Translations under genes and position numbers: made by a program
The notes under the pieces: model-generated
Told to the model about the DNA's origin: nothing
Database searches by the model: none
What the model saw: only the letters and a program-made list of their open reading frames with translations
Assembly (NCBI GenBank): GCA_002841335.1
Contig: PHEY01000003.1
Coordinates: forward strand, 124,001 to 188,000
Direction: 5' to 3'
DNA from: Actinobacteria bacterium HGW-Actinobacteria-2
Lineage (GTDB): Bacteria; Actinomycetota; Actinomycetes; Propionibacteriales; Propionibacteriaceae
Length of the DNA: 64,000 nt
In this document: one piece after another, positions 42,842 to 51,337 of the stretch
Numbering within the stretch: the stretch's first letter is position 1
Layout: every line of letters begins with the position of its first letter

Positions 42842-44223
42842 CGTCCACCCCCGAAGCCGAAGGCGGCCAGCTCGCTGGCCAGGCCAGCACTCGGGAAGAA
42901 CTCGTATTGACTAGGTGATTCGCTGTGGTAGACGACATGGGTGACGGGCCGGCCGTTCTCGATGGCGCCGGTCAACTCGCGAACTTCGGCCACCTGACGG
43001 CGACGAATCCCGCCTCGCCAGGTGTCGTCGACCAGCCGTAGATGGATCAGCAGGTGGAGGTGGTGGCCGATCTGCCGGTACGCCTCATCCACAGACAACA
43101 CGCCGCCCTGTGCAACACGCGAGGCCAGTCGGTCGATGGTGGAGGCCGCTGAGTGTGAGTGGGTGGTGGAAAGCGTTCCGGCGCCGGCCGTCATCGCCTC
43201 GAACATCGCCCCGGCTTCGCTCCCGCGCACCTCGCCGACGACCAGCCGAGACAGGTTTTGCCGGAGCGCCTCGGGGATCAGGTCGGCGACGCTGTACTCC
43301 CCGAGTCTCCTCCCGGCCACGATCTCGCCCATGCCAATACGTGACTGGAGAGCGAGCATGTTGCGCCGGTTCGGCTGGAGATGAGTGAGCAATTCGTAGT
43401 CGGTTTCCAGGGTGCCGAACCGCTCGTTGTCCGGGATGGCCGCGATCAGCGCACGCAGGAGAGTCGTCTTGCCGGCACCCTGGTCACCGGAGATCACCAT
43501 CGACTTGCGAGCGAGCACGGCGGCCTGCAGGAACTCTGCGAGATGAACCGGCATCATCCCGCCTTCGGCAAGTTCGGCCAAGGTGATCGTGGTCAGCGTG
43601 TGTTGGCGGATGGTGATCGAGGGGCGGTAACTCAACCCGAAGCCGATCGCGTGTAAGCGGAACCGGTCACCCAGTGCGAGCGTGAGCATCGGGTGCGTGT
43701 CATCGAAGGGTCTGGCCGGACTCACCGATTCACCGAGGAATCGGATCGCCTCGACCAACTCCTCGTCGCTGTCCGCCACTGGCCCTCTGGTCTCGCGGCG
43801 GCCGTCCCCGAACTGGACGACGACCGAATCGCATCCGTGGATCTCGATGTTCTCAGCGTCCGGAATCTCGAACAGCGGCTGCAGCCGTCCGTACCCGAAG
43901 ATGGCGTTCTCGACGGCGTGGGCGCAGGCGTGCTCGACCTCCACGGGCCACAGCGCCTCGCCGGTTGAACTCAGGCGTTCGACGTGATCTCGGACAACGC
44001 GGCGGATGATCGAACGGCCGAGGAGCCGCCGATCGGGCTCGCTGAGAGGGTTCAGTTCGGCCGCGGCCTGCGTGATGAGCTCGGACGCCTTGCGACGAAG
44101 CGTCACCACCAACTGCCAGTCGATGACAGGCTCGGTGGCAGCGCGAGTGAGTTGGTCGGCGCGGTGGACGGGTTCGAAGGCAGGCTCTCCAACCAGAAGT
44201 CGAACGTTCGCGAGTCGGTTCAT
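42838..44223 (-). CDS. tadA: Tad pilus secretion ATPase TadA/CpaF
   Basis: A 461-residue GspE/VirB11-type ATPase: Walker A ISGDQGAGKTTLLRAL, Asp box TLETDYELL, Walker B region RLVVGEVRGSEAG, and a His box TLSTTHSHSA. It powers assembly of the pilus from the cytoplasm. The true start is ATG 44223 (MNRLANVRLL), since its ATGA overlaps the cpaE stop; the much longer open frame is a shadow of cpaE. Confidence 0.9.
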   Translation of the reverse strand: MNRLANVRLLVGEPAFEPVHRADQLTRAATEPVIDWQLVVTLRRKASELITQAAAELNPLSEPDRRLLGRSIIRRVVRDHVERLSSTGEALWPVEVEHACAHAVENAIFGYGRLQPLFEIPDAENIEIHGCDSVVVQFGDGRRETRGPVADSDEELVEAIRFLGESVSPARPFDDTHPMLTLALGDRFRLHAIGFGLSYRPSITIRQHTLTTITLAELAEGGMMPVHLAEFLQAAVLARKSMVISGDQGAGKTTLLRALIAAIPDNERFGTLETDYELLTHLQPNRRNMLALQSRIGMGEIVAGRRLGEYSVADLIPEALRQNLSRLVVGEVRGSEAGAMFEAMTAGAGTLSTTHSHSAASTIDRLASRVAQGGVLSVDEAYRQIGHHLHLLIHLRLVDDTWRGGIRRRQVAEVRELTGAIENGRPVTHVVYHSESPSQYEFFPSAGLASELAAFGFGGGR

Positions 44224-44975
44224 GCGCGCGCCCCGACCAGAGCCTGCCGGGCGGAATCCAGGTCGGCCAGGCGACGATCGAGCGCTCGCACGTCGTTGAC
44301 GTAAGCCGAGGTGAGGTGACGCCGGCTGGGTGCCGTCCCGTGGGAGTAGACGCCGGCTTCCTCGGGCTGCCAGGCCAAGTGGCCCCAGATCGGCACGCCG
44401 AAACTTCGCTGGATCTCGGTGCCGCTGTACGGCCGGCCCGGTCCGACCAGAACCAGACCCACACGTTCTGGACCGACGGTGCTGACCAGTTGAGGGAGGT
44501 AGAGCCGAAGAGCCGCCAGATCCGGCAACGAAGTACGAGTGACCACCACGACGCCACTCGCCACCGATAGAAGCGGCAGCGGAGCGCCGTCTGAGCCCAA
44601 ACGTCCCACATCGACCAGCACTGATCGCGGCTGAGCCTCCACCGCGGCCGCGAGGTCGGCCCACACTGAGCCGAACAGGGAGATCATGCCGGGATGGTTG
44701 AAGCCGGGAAGCAGCGCCCCCTGTTCGCCGAGTGGCAGGGTGAGGGAGTCGATGACCGACTCCAATGGTTGGCGCTCACGGTGCGCCTGGAGCAGGCTGC
44801 CCAGCCCCCGGCCTTCTGGATCGGTGCCACTCAAGTACCCGGCCAGAACGGACTGATCAGGTTCGCGATTGGCATCCACCAGGAGCAGGGGGTTGGCGGA
44901 GTGAACGGTCAGCGCAACGGCCAACGAGGTCACTCCGGGCGAGTGGGCAGCGCTGGCCAGGACGAAGACGCTCAT
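44220..44975 (-). CDS. CpaE/TadZ-like localisation protein with degenerate P-loop
   Basis: A 251-residue MinD/ParA-like fold (VFVLASAAHSPGVTSLAVAL, PLLLVDANREPDQSVLAG, SVLVDVGRLGSDG, VVVVTRTSLPDLAALR). The deviant Walker A of the family, KGGxGKT, is replaced by AHSPGVTS, lacking both lysines, so ATP hydrolysis is unlikely. CpaE/TadZ directs the pilus machine to its site in the cell. Overlaps cpaB and tadA by 4 bp each. Confidence 0.75.
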   Translation of the reverse strand: MSVFVLASAAHSPGVTSLAVALTVHSANPLLLVDANREPDQSVLAGYLSGTDPEGRGLGSLLQAHRERQPLESVIDSLTLPLGEQGALLPGFNHPGMISLFGSVWADLAAAVEAQPRSVLVDVGRLGSDGAPLPLLSVASGVVVVTRTSLPDLAALRLYLPQLVSTVGPERVGLVLVGPGRPYSGTEIQRSFGVPIWGHLAWQPEEAGVYSHGTAPSRRHLTSAYVNDVRALDRRLADLDSARQALVGARA

Positions 44976-45586
44976 CGCGGTGCCTGGGGCAGTCGGATGA
45001 TGGACAGTTGGCCCGCTGCAGCCAGTTGGGCGACACGTTCACCGGCGTCGGTGGCGACGGTGACGTCGATCAAGGTTGAGCCGTCCGTCTGCTGCTGAGG
45101 AAGCGACGCGGTGACCGCGGCCACGCTCGCACCTGTCGGTGCTGCGGTGCCTTCTCGGGCGACCGGGACGAGTTGAATCCGGGTTCCGGGTAGCAGGGGT
45201 GAGTTCGGTAGTCGTCCGGGTTCGAGTCGGAGCCCGACCCGGACGACCCCGTCCGCCACGACGGGATCCCCATACGCCTGCGGGCTGAGTAGTCCACCCG
45301 CACCCAGATCCGTCAGGGCGGTCTTGCCGACGATGTCCCCTAGCCGTTCACTGGGCACAGTCTCCACGCCAGGAGGTGCGGCCAGCGACGTGATTGCTAA
45401 ATCGTCGGCAGAGATCACTTGATCGCGATAAACCGTGTGTTTGATCATGATCACGGAAGCCGCGCCACTCAGGTTGGCATAGAGCAGCGCGGCCCCCAAC
45501 CCCCCAAGGCAGATGGCCATCACTCCCGCAGCGATCCAGCGGACATTCCGTCGTGGACGCATTGCCGCGCGAGTGGTATCCCCCAT
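44972..45586 (-). CDS. cpaB: CpaB/RcpC-like pilus assembly protein (SAF domain)
   Basis: About 204 residues: one N-terminal helix (RWIAAGVMAICLGGLGAALL), then a SAF domain (HTVYRDQVISADDLAITSLA...LGDIVGKTALTDLGAGGLL) and a beta-rich C-terminus. CpaB anchors the Tad machine to the wall side. ATG 45586 is the start best spaced from GGGGAG; ATG 45592 and GTG 45604 are possible. It is the first gene of the tad run. Confidence 0.75.
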   Translation of the reverse strand: MGDTTRAAMRPRRNVRWIAAGVMAICLGGLGAALLYANLSGAASVIMIKHTVYRDQVISADDLAITSLAAPPGVETVPSERLGDIVGKTALTDLGAGGLLSPQAYGDPVVADGVVRVGLRLEPGRLPNSPLLPGTRIQLVPVAREGTAAPTGASVAAVTASLPQQQTDGSTLIDVTVATDAGERVAQLAAAGQLSIIRLPQAPR

Positions 45587-45908
45587 GGTCATCTCCCCGA
45601 TCACTGGCCTAGTCGGACAGGGGTTAGCCGACGATCAGACAGCGATTGGAGCCGATGTTAGAACACTGTTGTCACTAATTCCCAACGCGTTCTGAGAATT
45701 GTGGACAACCCCGCTGCCTGTGGATATCTGTACGAGGATTTTGAAACGTCAGCAATTGAAACGAACGAAATCCGCGGGGACGAGGCGGGTCGGAAGCCGA
45801 GTTTATGCCGTCAGCATCCAGGTGCTCCGGGTGCCGTCCACGGTGGAGCAGAGCCCGCGGCTCGTCCTGTGGTTGGGCCTGAAAGGCCTAGTCAGGCGAC
45901 GTTGATCT
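45587..45908. other. Gene-free leader of the tad locus
   Basis: No convincing coding sequence. It is more AT-rich than its surroundings in 45660-45790 and carries DnaA-box-like sites at 45700-45708 (minus strand TTGTCCACA) and 45719-45727 (one mismatch). The tad promoter should be here, but no clear -35/-10 pair could be picked. Confidence 0.4.
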
Positions 45909-46049
45909 TCAGCAGCCCGGCCACCACGGGAAGACATCACACACGTCTGGACCGGACTGCCCCGCTTGGATCACCTGCACGATCAGGCCCGCAAGGGCGG
46001 TGCTGACCATCACCGCACCGATCGCAACGTCTACTGCCCAGCTACGCAT
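45909..46049 (-). CDS. Putative 46-residue membrane peptide with two cysteines
   Basis: The ORF starts with MRSWAVDVAIGAVMVSTALA, continues as one hydrophobic helix to about residue 29, and ends in CDVFPWWPGC (Cys37 and Cys46, the last residue). Third-position GC is high, in line with a real gene, but the ribosome site is weak. It lies between the tad locus (same strand) and a divergent two-component system. It could be a small Tad component, or a membrane-anchored peptide with a disulfide loop. Too short for routine annotation. Confidence 0.4.
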   Translation of the reverse strand: MRSWAVDVAIGAVMVSTALAGLIVQVIQAGQSGPDVCDVFPWWPGC

Positions 46050-46229
46050 GCTTCATGGTCAGGCCGGGTGAGCTGCGACGGCCCGGCCGAGCGGCGCGCT
46101 TTGGCCAGTTGGCTAGCGGAATTGGCCAATAGGTCAACGAGAGTGTTTGCGTAGTCAGCAGGGTGCGTTAAGTTTCACCCGGGGAAAGCGACCACGAGTG
46201 GTAACGGGGTCGTCGGGTGAGGAGGTCCG

Positions 46230-47357
46230 GTGGTCAAAGCATCGCCGTGGAGCAGGCTGGGCGCAGGCGTGCGTTCCCTGCTGAATCCGGGTCGTGTCGA
46301 GCTGGTCCTCTCAGGTCTGACCATTGTGTTCATTCTGACGATCATCGGCCCCAAGGAAAGTCCACTCGGAGCCGCCCTCGACATCCTCGCCTACAGCTTC
46401 GCCGCCCTCGCCGCGCGCTGGCCCAAGACCGGGGCCACCTTGTTGGGTTTGTACCTGGCGGTCCGTGGCTTCCTGCCCCGCGAGATGGGCAGCCTGAGCG
46501 AATACAGCGCACTGTACGTATTGCTCGGTGTCGGCATGCGTGGCGACTTCGTGATGCGCCGCGTCCTGACCGTGATCTACTACCCCCTCCTGATCTGGGT
46601 GACCCGGGTGTTCACCCCAGACGCAAAGGCGTTCGGACAGAGCTTCCTGATCTGGATCCTGCTCATCGGTTTGGTCTGGTTGATCGGCAGCGCGTCACAC
46701 GGCTACACCACCGCGCTGCGCCGGGCGCACGCCGCCGAAGCCCAGCTGCAGCGCCAAGTGCTCGCCCGAGAACTGCATGACACCGTGGCGCGATCGTTCT
46801 CCAAGGTGGCCATGGTGAGTGAACGGGCACGCCTTCGCGGTGGCGCCACCGCCGACGACCTGGACGTGATCAGCGAAACCGCGGCGCAGGGTGTGGACGA
46901 GTTGCGTTTGGTGATGAGCCTGCTGCGTGACCCGGCGGCCTCTGTCGAAGCGCTCAGCAGTGGCACTTCGTTGGCCGAGGCGCTGGCTGAGGCCCAGAAG
47001 TCGTTGCGGGCCGACGGGTTCAACACCGCGGTCAGTGTCGAGGGCGATCTGAACGCGCTCGACGAGACGGCGTCGGCCACCTTGGCTGCGGTGACCTCCG
47101 AAGCGGCCGCCAACATCCTTCGCCACGGCGACGCCAGTCAGCCGGCCGGCATCATCGTCCACATCGACGACGCTCGCGCGGACGTGACCTTCCTGAACAC
47201 CCCGGTCAGTGACGACACTCACGGCTCGGCTGAGCCGCTGGGATTGCGGGGCCTGCGCGAGCGCGTCGAAGGCGCCGGGGGTACGGTGAGTTACGGAGTG
47301 GAAGACCAGCTGTGGGTGGTGCGCGTCGGATTGCCTGTGGCGGAGAAGGCGGCTTGA
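46230..47357 (+). CDS. NarL-type membrane sensor histidine kinase
   Basis: A 375-residue kinase. Four or five membrane helices occupy residues 24-155 with little outside the membrane, so the signal is probably sensed in the bilayer. RELHDTVARSFSKVAMV holds His183 of the HisKA_3 domain; EAAANILRHG (N-box) and GLRGLRERVEGAGG are HATPase parts. GAGGAGG precedes the GTG start. Its stop overlaps the regulator start by one base (TGATG). Confidence 0.85.
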   Translation: MVKASPWSRLGAGVRSLLNPGRVELVLSGLTIVFILTIIGPKESPLGAALDILAYSFAALAARWPKTGATLLGLYLAVRGFLPREMGSLSEYSALYVLLGVGMRGDFVMRRVLTVIYYPLLIWVTRVFTPDAKAFGQSFLIWILLIGLVWLIGSASHGYTTALRRAHAAEAQLQRQVLARELHDTVARSFSKVAMVSERARLRGGATADDLDVISETAAQGVDELRLVMSLLRDPAASVEALSSGTSLAEALAEAQKSLRADGFNTAVSVEGDLNALDETASATLAAVTSEAAANILRHGDASQPAGIIVHIDDARADVTFLNTPVSDDTHGSAEPLGLRGLRERVEGAGGTVSYGVEDQLWVVRVGLPVAEKAA

Positions 47358-48019
47358 TGAGCGAGAACCAGACCGGGCCGATCCGGGTGCTGATCGCTGA
47401 CGACGAGCCGATGGTCCGCGACGCGCTCACCGAGTATTTGGGCGCCGCCGACGACATCGAGGTGATCGGTACCTGCGGCACCGGCGTTGAGGCCGTCGAG
47501 CAGGCGCTGGCATTGACCCCGCACGTGATCCTGATGGACATCCGGATGCCCACCGTGGACGGAGTGGCCGCCACCCGCGCCATCGTCGAGAGCAGCCCGG
47601 ACATCCGGGTGGTCATGTTGACCACCTTCGACGAGGACGAAGTGATCGCCGACGCCTTTGCCGCTGGAGCAGCCGGCTATCTGCTGAAGACCACTCGATC
47701 GACCGCCCTGGCTGAAGCCGTCCGCGCAGCCCATGCCGGGCTGTCGGTGGTGCCGCCGGGCCTGGTGAGCCGGTGGAGCCCCGCACGAGCGGTGGCCACG
47801 CCGCCGCGGCTGCTGCCTCGTGAACGTGAAGTGCTCGAGCTGCTCGCCCGCGGGCACACCAACGCCCAGATCGCGAGCAAGCTGTTCGTGTCGGCATCGA
47901 CGGTGAAGATTCACGTTGCCGCGTTGATGCGCAAGCTCGACGCCGAGAATCGCACCAGCCTGGCCGCCCGCGCGCACGTTCTGGGGCTGATCGCCGGCGG
48001 GCAGTCGAGCCAGGAGTAG
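47357..48019 (+). CDS. NarL/LuxR-family response regulator
   Basis: A 220-residue regulator: IADDEP acidic pocket, Asp61 in ILMDIRMPTVDG, conserved Lys in YLLKTTRST, and a C-terminal LuxR helix-turn-helix (LPREREVLELLARGHTNAQI, then SASTVKIHVAALMRKL). Partner of the kinase in front. ATG 47357 is chosen because it is coupled to the kinase stop and the longer frame would begin inside the kinase. Targets unknown; the small-peptide ORF and tad locus upstream are candidates. Confidence 0.9.
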   Translation: MSENQTGPIRVLIADDEPMVRDALTEYLGAADDIEVIGTCGTGVEAVEQALALTPHVILMDIRMPTVDGVAATRAIVESSPDIRVVMLTTFDEDEVIADAFAAGAAGYLLKTTRSTALAEAVRAAHAGLSVVPPGLVSRWSPARAVATPPRLLPREREVLELLARGHTNAQIASKLFVSASTVKIHVAALMRKLDAENRTSLAARAHVLGLIAGGQSSQE

Positions 48020-48153
48020 CTGCAATTGGCCAAGTGGACAACGATTTAGCCACTTGGTGGATGTTGCTCAAGGCCGTCTCATGTTGGGATGTGGGAGCGC
48101 TGAGGGATTCGTAGAGGCGGGCTCAAAGAGTCCTCGCAGTGCGAGGAGGAAAA

Positions 48154-48456
48154 GTGAGCACCACCGTAGTCACGGCGTTGGCGCCCAAGTTGTCGGCCTA
48201 TTCGCTGCTCATCCGGATGGTGATCGATCAACGGATTTCGGCGCGCGAGTTCGAGACGCTGTATCTGCAGCTCTACCAGGACGATCCCACCGACTGGCCG
48301 ATCGATGTCCTTGACGTCCTGGAAAGCCTGTTCGCCGACCTTGACGAACTCTTCGGCCCGAACGAACCGGGTAACCCCGGACGCGCCAGCTCTGAACTGC
48401 AGCGACGGGCGCGCGGCGCCTACTCTCGGCTCGCCGAGCTGGCACCAACCATCTGA
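48154..48456 (+). CDS. Colicin-immunity-like small acidic protein
   Basis: The 100-residue product has LLIRMVIDQRISAREFETLY, LDVLESLFADLDELFG and ELQRRARGAYSRLAEL. This arrangement resembles the four-helix, acidic proteins of the colicin-D immunity/self-protective type, which bind and block a tRNase toxin. No toxin is next to it. The start is GTG 48154 with GAGGAGGAAAA just upstream. The match is by pattern and could be a general helical acidic protein. Confidence 0.5.
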   Translation: MSTTVVTALAPKLSAYSLLIRMVIDQRISAREFETLYLQLYQDDPTDWPIDVLDVLESLFADLDELFGPNEPGNPGRASSELQRRARGAYSRLAELAPTI

Positions 48457-48538
48457 TTCACCCCCAGGTCATCAGGGTCGGGGGGAGGAGGGGGCTCCCC
48501 GACCTTGATCCTCGCCGGGAGGGACACCCGGCTGAGGG

Positions 48539-48566
48539 CGCGGGCGAGGGCACCACCTCGCCCGCG
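48539..48566 (+). terminator. Hairpin after the immunity-like gene
   Basis: CGCGGGCGAGG (48539-48549) pairs with CCTCGCCCGCG (48556-48566) around a 6-nt loop. A second, weaker stem (GGTCGGGG with CCCCGACC) lies at 48476-48503. No T-run follows either. Confidence 0.5.
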
Positions 48567-48584
48567 ACTGCGTGTGGGCGACGC

Positions 48585-48624
48585 TCAGTGAAGGTGCCGA
48601 TCAGTGAAGGCGGCGATCAGTGCG
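48585..48624. repeat. 16-bp tandem direct repeat
   Basis: TCAGTGAAGGTGCCGA (48585-48600) is followed directly by TCAGTGAAGGCGGCGA (48601-48616) and a partial third unit TCAGTGCG. It is in the gap 48457-48733 ahead of the MFS gene and may be an activator or repressor binding array. Confidence 0.5.
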
Positions 48625-48733
48625 CTGAGACCGCCCGGCTGCAACACATGCACGCCGATCTAGTTGCTGTATCGGGCATGTCGTGACATCATCGAAGGCT
48701 GCCCAAAAGCCACTTTGATTAGGAAGTTTTGTC

Positions 48734-50017
48734 ATGTCCGCGCCCAGCCAGACCGCTGAGTTGATCGCCAACCGTCCCTACCTGGTGCTGTTGTCCGCCC
48801 GCACGCTGTCCATGCTGGGGGCCGCCTTCGCACCGGTGGCGCTGGCTTTCGGCGTCCTGGCGTTGCCCGGCGCGGACGCGGGAACTCTGTCGATCGTGCT
48901 GGCGGTGCACACCATGCCGATGGTGGTGCTGATGCTGGTCGGCGGTGTGATCGCCGACCGCTACCCGCGCCAAGCCGTGCTGATCCTCGGTGAGTGGCTG
49001 GCCGCGCTCGGCTTCGGTCTGATCGGCGTGATGCTGCTCACCGGCTTCGCCCCGATCTGGCTGCTCAGCGCCGCCGCCGGAGTCGCCGGTGCCGCGGGCG
49101 CGATGATCTACCCCGCGTTGAGCGGGATCATCCCCGACCTGGTGCCGGAGGACCTGCGGCAGAAGGGCAACGCCTGGCTGGCCATGGGAGCTTCGGCCGC
49201 GCGACTGCTCGGCCTGGTGTCCGGCGGCGCCGCCGTGGTGTGGCTCGGTGGCGGTTGGGCCATGGTGGCGGCCGGTGCGCTCTACCTGTTGGCCGGCCTG
49301 CTGCTGCTGCGCCTGCCCAAGATCGTCGGCAACATCGCCGGCGAAGAGCACCACCCGCTGCGCCAGCTCAAGGACGGCTGGGGCGAGTTCTCCTCGCGGC
49401 AATGGCTGTGGGTCGTGGTGGCGCAGTGGTCGCTGATGATCATGATGCTGCAGGCGTCCCAGGGCGTGCTCGGCCCGGTGATGGCCAAGCAGGAGCTCGG
49501 TGGAGCTGCGGCCTGGACCATCATCCTGCTCGGAGAAGCTGTGGGTGCGGTCACCGGGGTCGGCCTGTCGATGATCTGGAAGCCGCATCGTCCGATCTTC
49601 GTGGCGACGCTGATGACCCTGGCCGCCGGGGTTCCGCCGATCCTGTTGGGGATGCTCGCGCCGCTGTGGGCGGTGACGGCCTCGATGTTCATCCTCGGTG
49701 TGACCTTCGAACTGTTCGGGGTGCTGTGGATGACGACCATGCAGGACGAGGTGCCGCCCGAGGCGCTGTCCCGGGTGGCGTCCTACGACGCACTGGGCTC
49801 GCTGCTGCTCGGCCCGGTCGGGCTGGTGCTCGCCGGTCCGGCGATCCTGGTGTTCGGTCTGCATCAGTCTTTGATCGGCGCCGGCGCCATCTCCACCATC
49901 GTGACGGTGTTGGCGCTGCTCTCCCCCGAGGTGCGCCACCTCCGCTCGAAGTCGTCGCGGCGGCCCAGCCTCGAGGAAGTGGCGCTGGACACCGATTCTG
50001 CATCCCCAATGAAGTAA
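48734..50017 (+). CDS. MFS transporter
   Basis: A 427-residue protein with 12 predicted helices. GGVIADRYPRQAVL in the loop after the second helix is the MFS motif A (GxxADRxGR). The overall layout (short N-terminus, LLSARTLSMLGAAFAPVALAFGVL first helix) is like actinobacterial drug or macrolide exporters of the MFS_3 type. Substrate unknown. AGGAAG is the ribosome site. No regulator is adjacent. Confidence 0.82.
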   Translation: MSAPSQTAELIANRPYLVLLSARTLSMLGAAFAPVALAFGVLALPGADAGTLSIVLAVHTMPMVVLMLVGGVIADRYPRQAVLILGEWLAALGFGLIGVMLLTGFAPIWLLSAAAGVAGAAGAMIYPALSGIIPDLVPEDLRQKGNAWLAMGASAARLLGLVSGGAAVVWLGGGWAMVAAGALYLLAGLLLLRLPKIVGNIAGEEHHPLRQLKDGWGEFSSRQWLWVVVAQWSLMIMMLQASQGVLGPVMAKQELGGAAAWTIILLGEAVGAVTGVGLSMIWKPHRPIFVATLMTLAAGVPPILLGMLAPLWAVTASMFILGVTFELFGVLWMTTMQDEVPPEALSRVASYDALGSLLLGPVGLVLAGPAILVFGLHQSLIGAGAISTIVTVLALLSPEVRHLRSKSSRRPSLEEVALDTDSASPMK

Positions 50018-50179
50018 CACGGATGCAGCTAGTCACAGCTGCTTAGCCCGCAGCAGACTCGATGGGCTTGTCGGGACGGGCGTGGTCGCGTGGCGTGGAC
50101 TGAGCCGTGTGGAAACTCACACAGCAGGTGTCGCGGGCGCTACTGTGTCGCCGAGCCGCTGCCCGGAGAGGAGACGCCG

Positions 50180-51103
50180 ATGCTGACGCCCAGCAATGTG
50201 CCGCCGCCTTCTCCTGAGTTGGCCGACTGGGTACGCCAGGTCGCCGCCGAGCAGGACCCACGGGTGGGGCCGACCACCCCGGTGGTACCGCTGCTCACCC
50301 GTGGGCTCCCCACCCGTCCGTACGCGCCGGTGCACTCGCAGGTCTACATCTGCGCGGGCGTGATCGTGAAGCTGCACAGCCCCGCGGCCAACCGCGAGCG
50401 CCTGGTCAGTCGGATGCATTGCATCGGCGGCCCGGACATCGACCGACTGTGGATTCAGCCGCTCATCTACGCCCCGTTCGAGGCGCCCGGTGATCGGTTG
50501 GCGACCATCTGGCCGCGGGTCACCGTGCTGGCCACCATCGACCGCCCGCCGTGGTCCGACATCGGCACCTTGTTGGCCAAGCTGCACAGCCTGCCGATTC
50601 GCGACGACCCGCCGCGGCTGGGCGGCCACACCCGGCTTCGCCTGGCGGTCGACTATCTGCGTACCGATGGCGGGGCGCAGCTGCACTGGCTGGTCGAGCG
50701 CGGCGAGGAACTCGCCGAACTGCTCGCCGAACCCACCCAGATCACCCTCGCCCACGGCGACTTCCATCTGGGGCAGCTCGGCCACACCCCGCTGCGACGC
50801 AGCTGGAAGCTGCTGGACGTGGACGACTTCGGCACCGGCGACCCGTCCTGGGACCTGTCGAGCCCGGCGGCGTACTGGGCTGCCGGACTGCTCGAGGACG
50901 ACGCGTGGGCGGAGTTCCTGACGGCGTACCGCGAGGCCGGAGGCCCAGCCGTCCCGGCCGATGGCGATCCGTGGCCGGCGCTCAACCTGCCGGCGCAGGC
51001 AGCCATGTTGATCGCGGTCACCCAGCATCTACGGGCTGCGGGTTCGGTGGCCGGCGCGGAACCGCTGCTAGTCGCTGCCCGGCGACTGTGGGACCAGTCC
51101 TAG
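50180..51103 (+). CDS. Aminoglycoside phosphotransferase-like kinase
   Basis: A 307-residue APH/choline-kinase-fold protein. LAHGDFHLGQLG is the catalytic loop (HGDxHxxQ, with Gln in place of the usual Asn), and KLLDVDDFGTGDPSWDLS is the metal-binding DFG-like part. The N-terminal lobe has VYICAGVIVKLHSP with the ATP-binding Lys. The substrate is unknown; these proteins include small-metabolite kinases as well as antibiotic kinases. GGAGAGGAG lies before ATG 50180, which is preferred to the earlier in-frame ATG at 50090. Confidence 0.75.
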   Translation: MLTPSNVPPPSPELADWVRQVAAEQDPRVGPTTPVVPLLTRGLPTRPYAPVHSQVYICAGVIVKLHSPAANRERLVSRMHCIGGPDIDRLWIQPLIYAPFEAPGDRLATIWPRVTVLATIDRPPWSDIGTLLAKLHSLPIRDDPPRLGGHTRLRLAVDYLRTDGGAQLHWLVERGEELAELLAEPTQITLAHGDFHLGQLGHTPLRRSWKLLDVDDFGTGDPSWDLSSPAAYWAAGLLEDDAWAEFLTAYREAGGPAVPADGDPWPALNLPAQAAMLIAVTQHLRAAGSVAGAEPLLVAARRLWDQS

Positions 51104-51155
51104 TTCCGGCCTCATGGCCGGTGGGACAGCAGGAACCGTCCCCGGTGTCCCAGGT

Positions 51156-51195
51156 GGTTTCGACACGGACGCTGCGCGTCCTGCTCAACCAGCGG
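51156..51195. repeat. REP-like palindromic extragenic element
   Basis: GGTTTCGACACG followed by the hairpin GGACGC-tgc-GCGTCC (51167-51181) and then CTGCTCAACCAGCGG. This GTTTCGA...CTCAACCAGCGG frame with a variable hairpin is a common extragenic repeat in actinobacterial genomes, as I recall it. Only one copy is in the window. Confidence 0.5.
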
Positions 51196-51337
51196 CGTGA
51201 GGGCGTTGCGTGTCTCGCTCATCCCACGGTGCTGGGGCGAGGTCGCGCGGCTTGGTCAGTCAGCGGCGTACGGTTGTGAATGCCGAGGCCCCCGACGCGT
51301 AGGAACGCCGGGGGCCTCGACCTGACTCGGTCATCTG

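Noticed and set aside
44224-44664. N-terminal extension of the tadA frame
   Set aside because: It overlaps cpaE completely; ATG 44223 forms the usual ATGA junction and begins the family sequence.
45221-45240. GGTTCGAGTCGG resembling a tRNA T-loop
   Set aside because: It is inside cpaB and there are no matching acceptor, D or anticodon arms around it.
48719-50020. Minus-strand open frame of 433 codons
   Set aside because: Antisense to the MFS transporter and made mostly of His, Gln and Arg.
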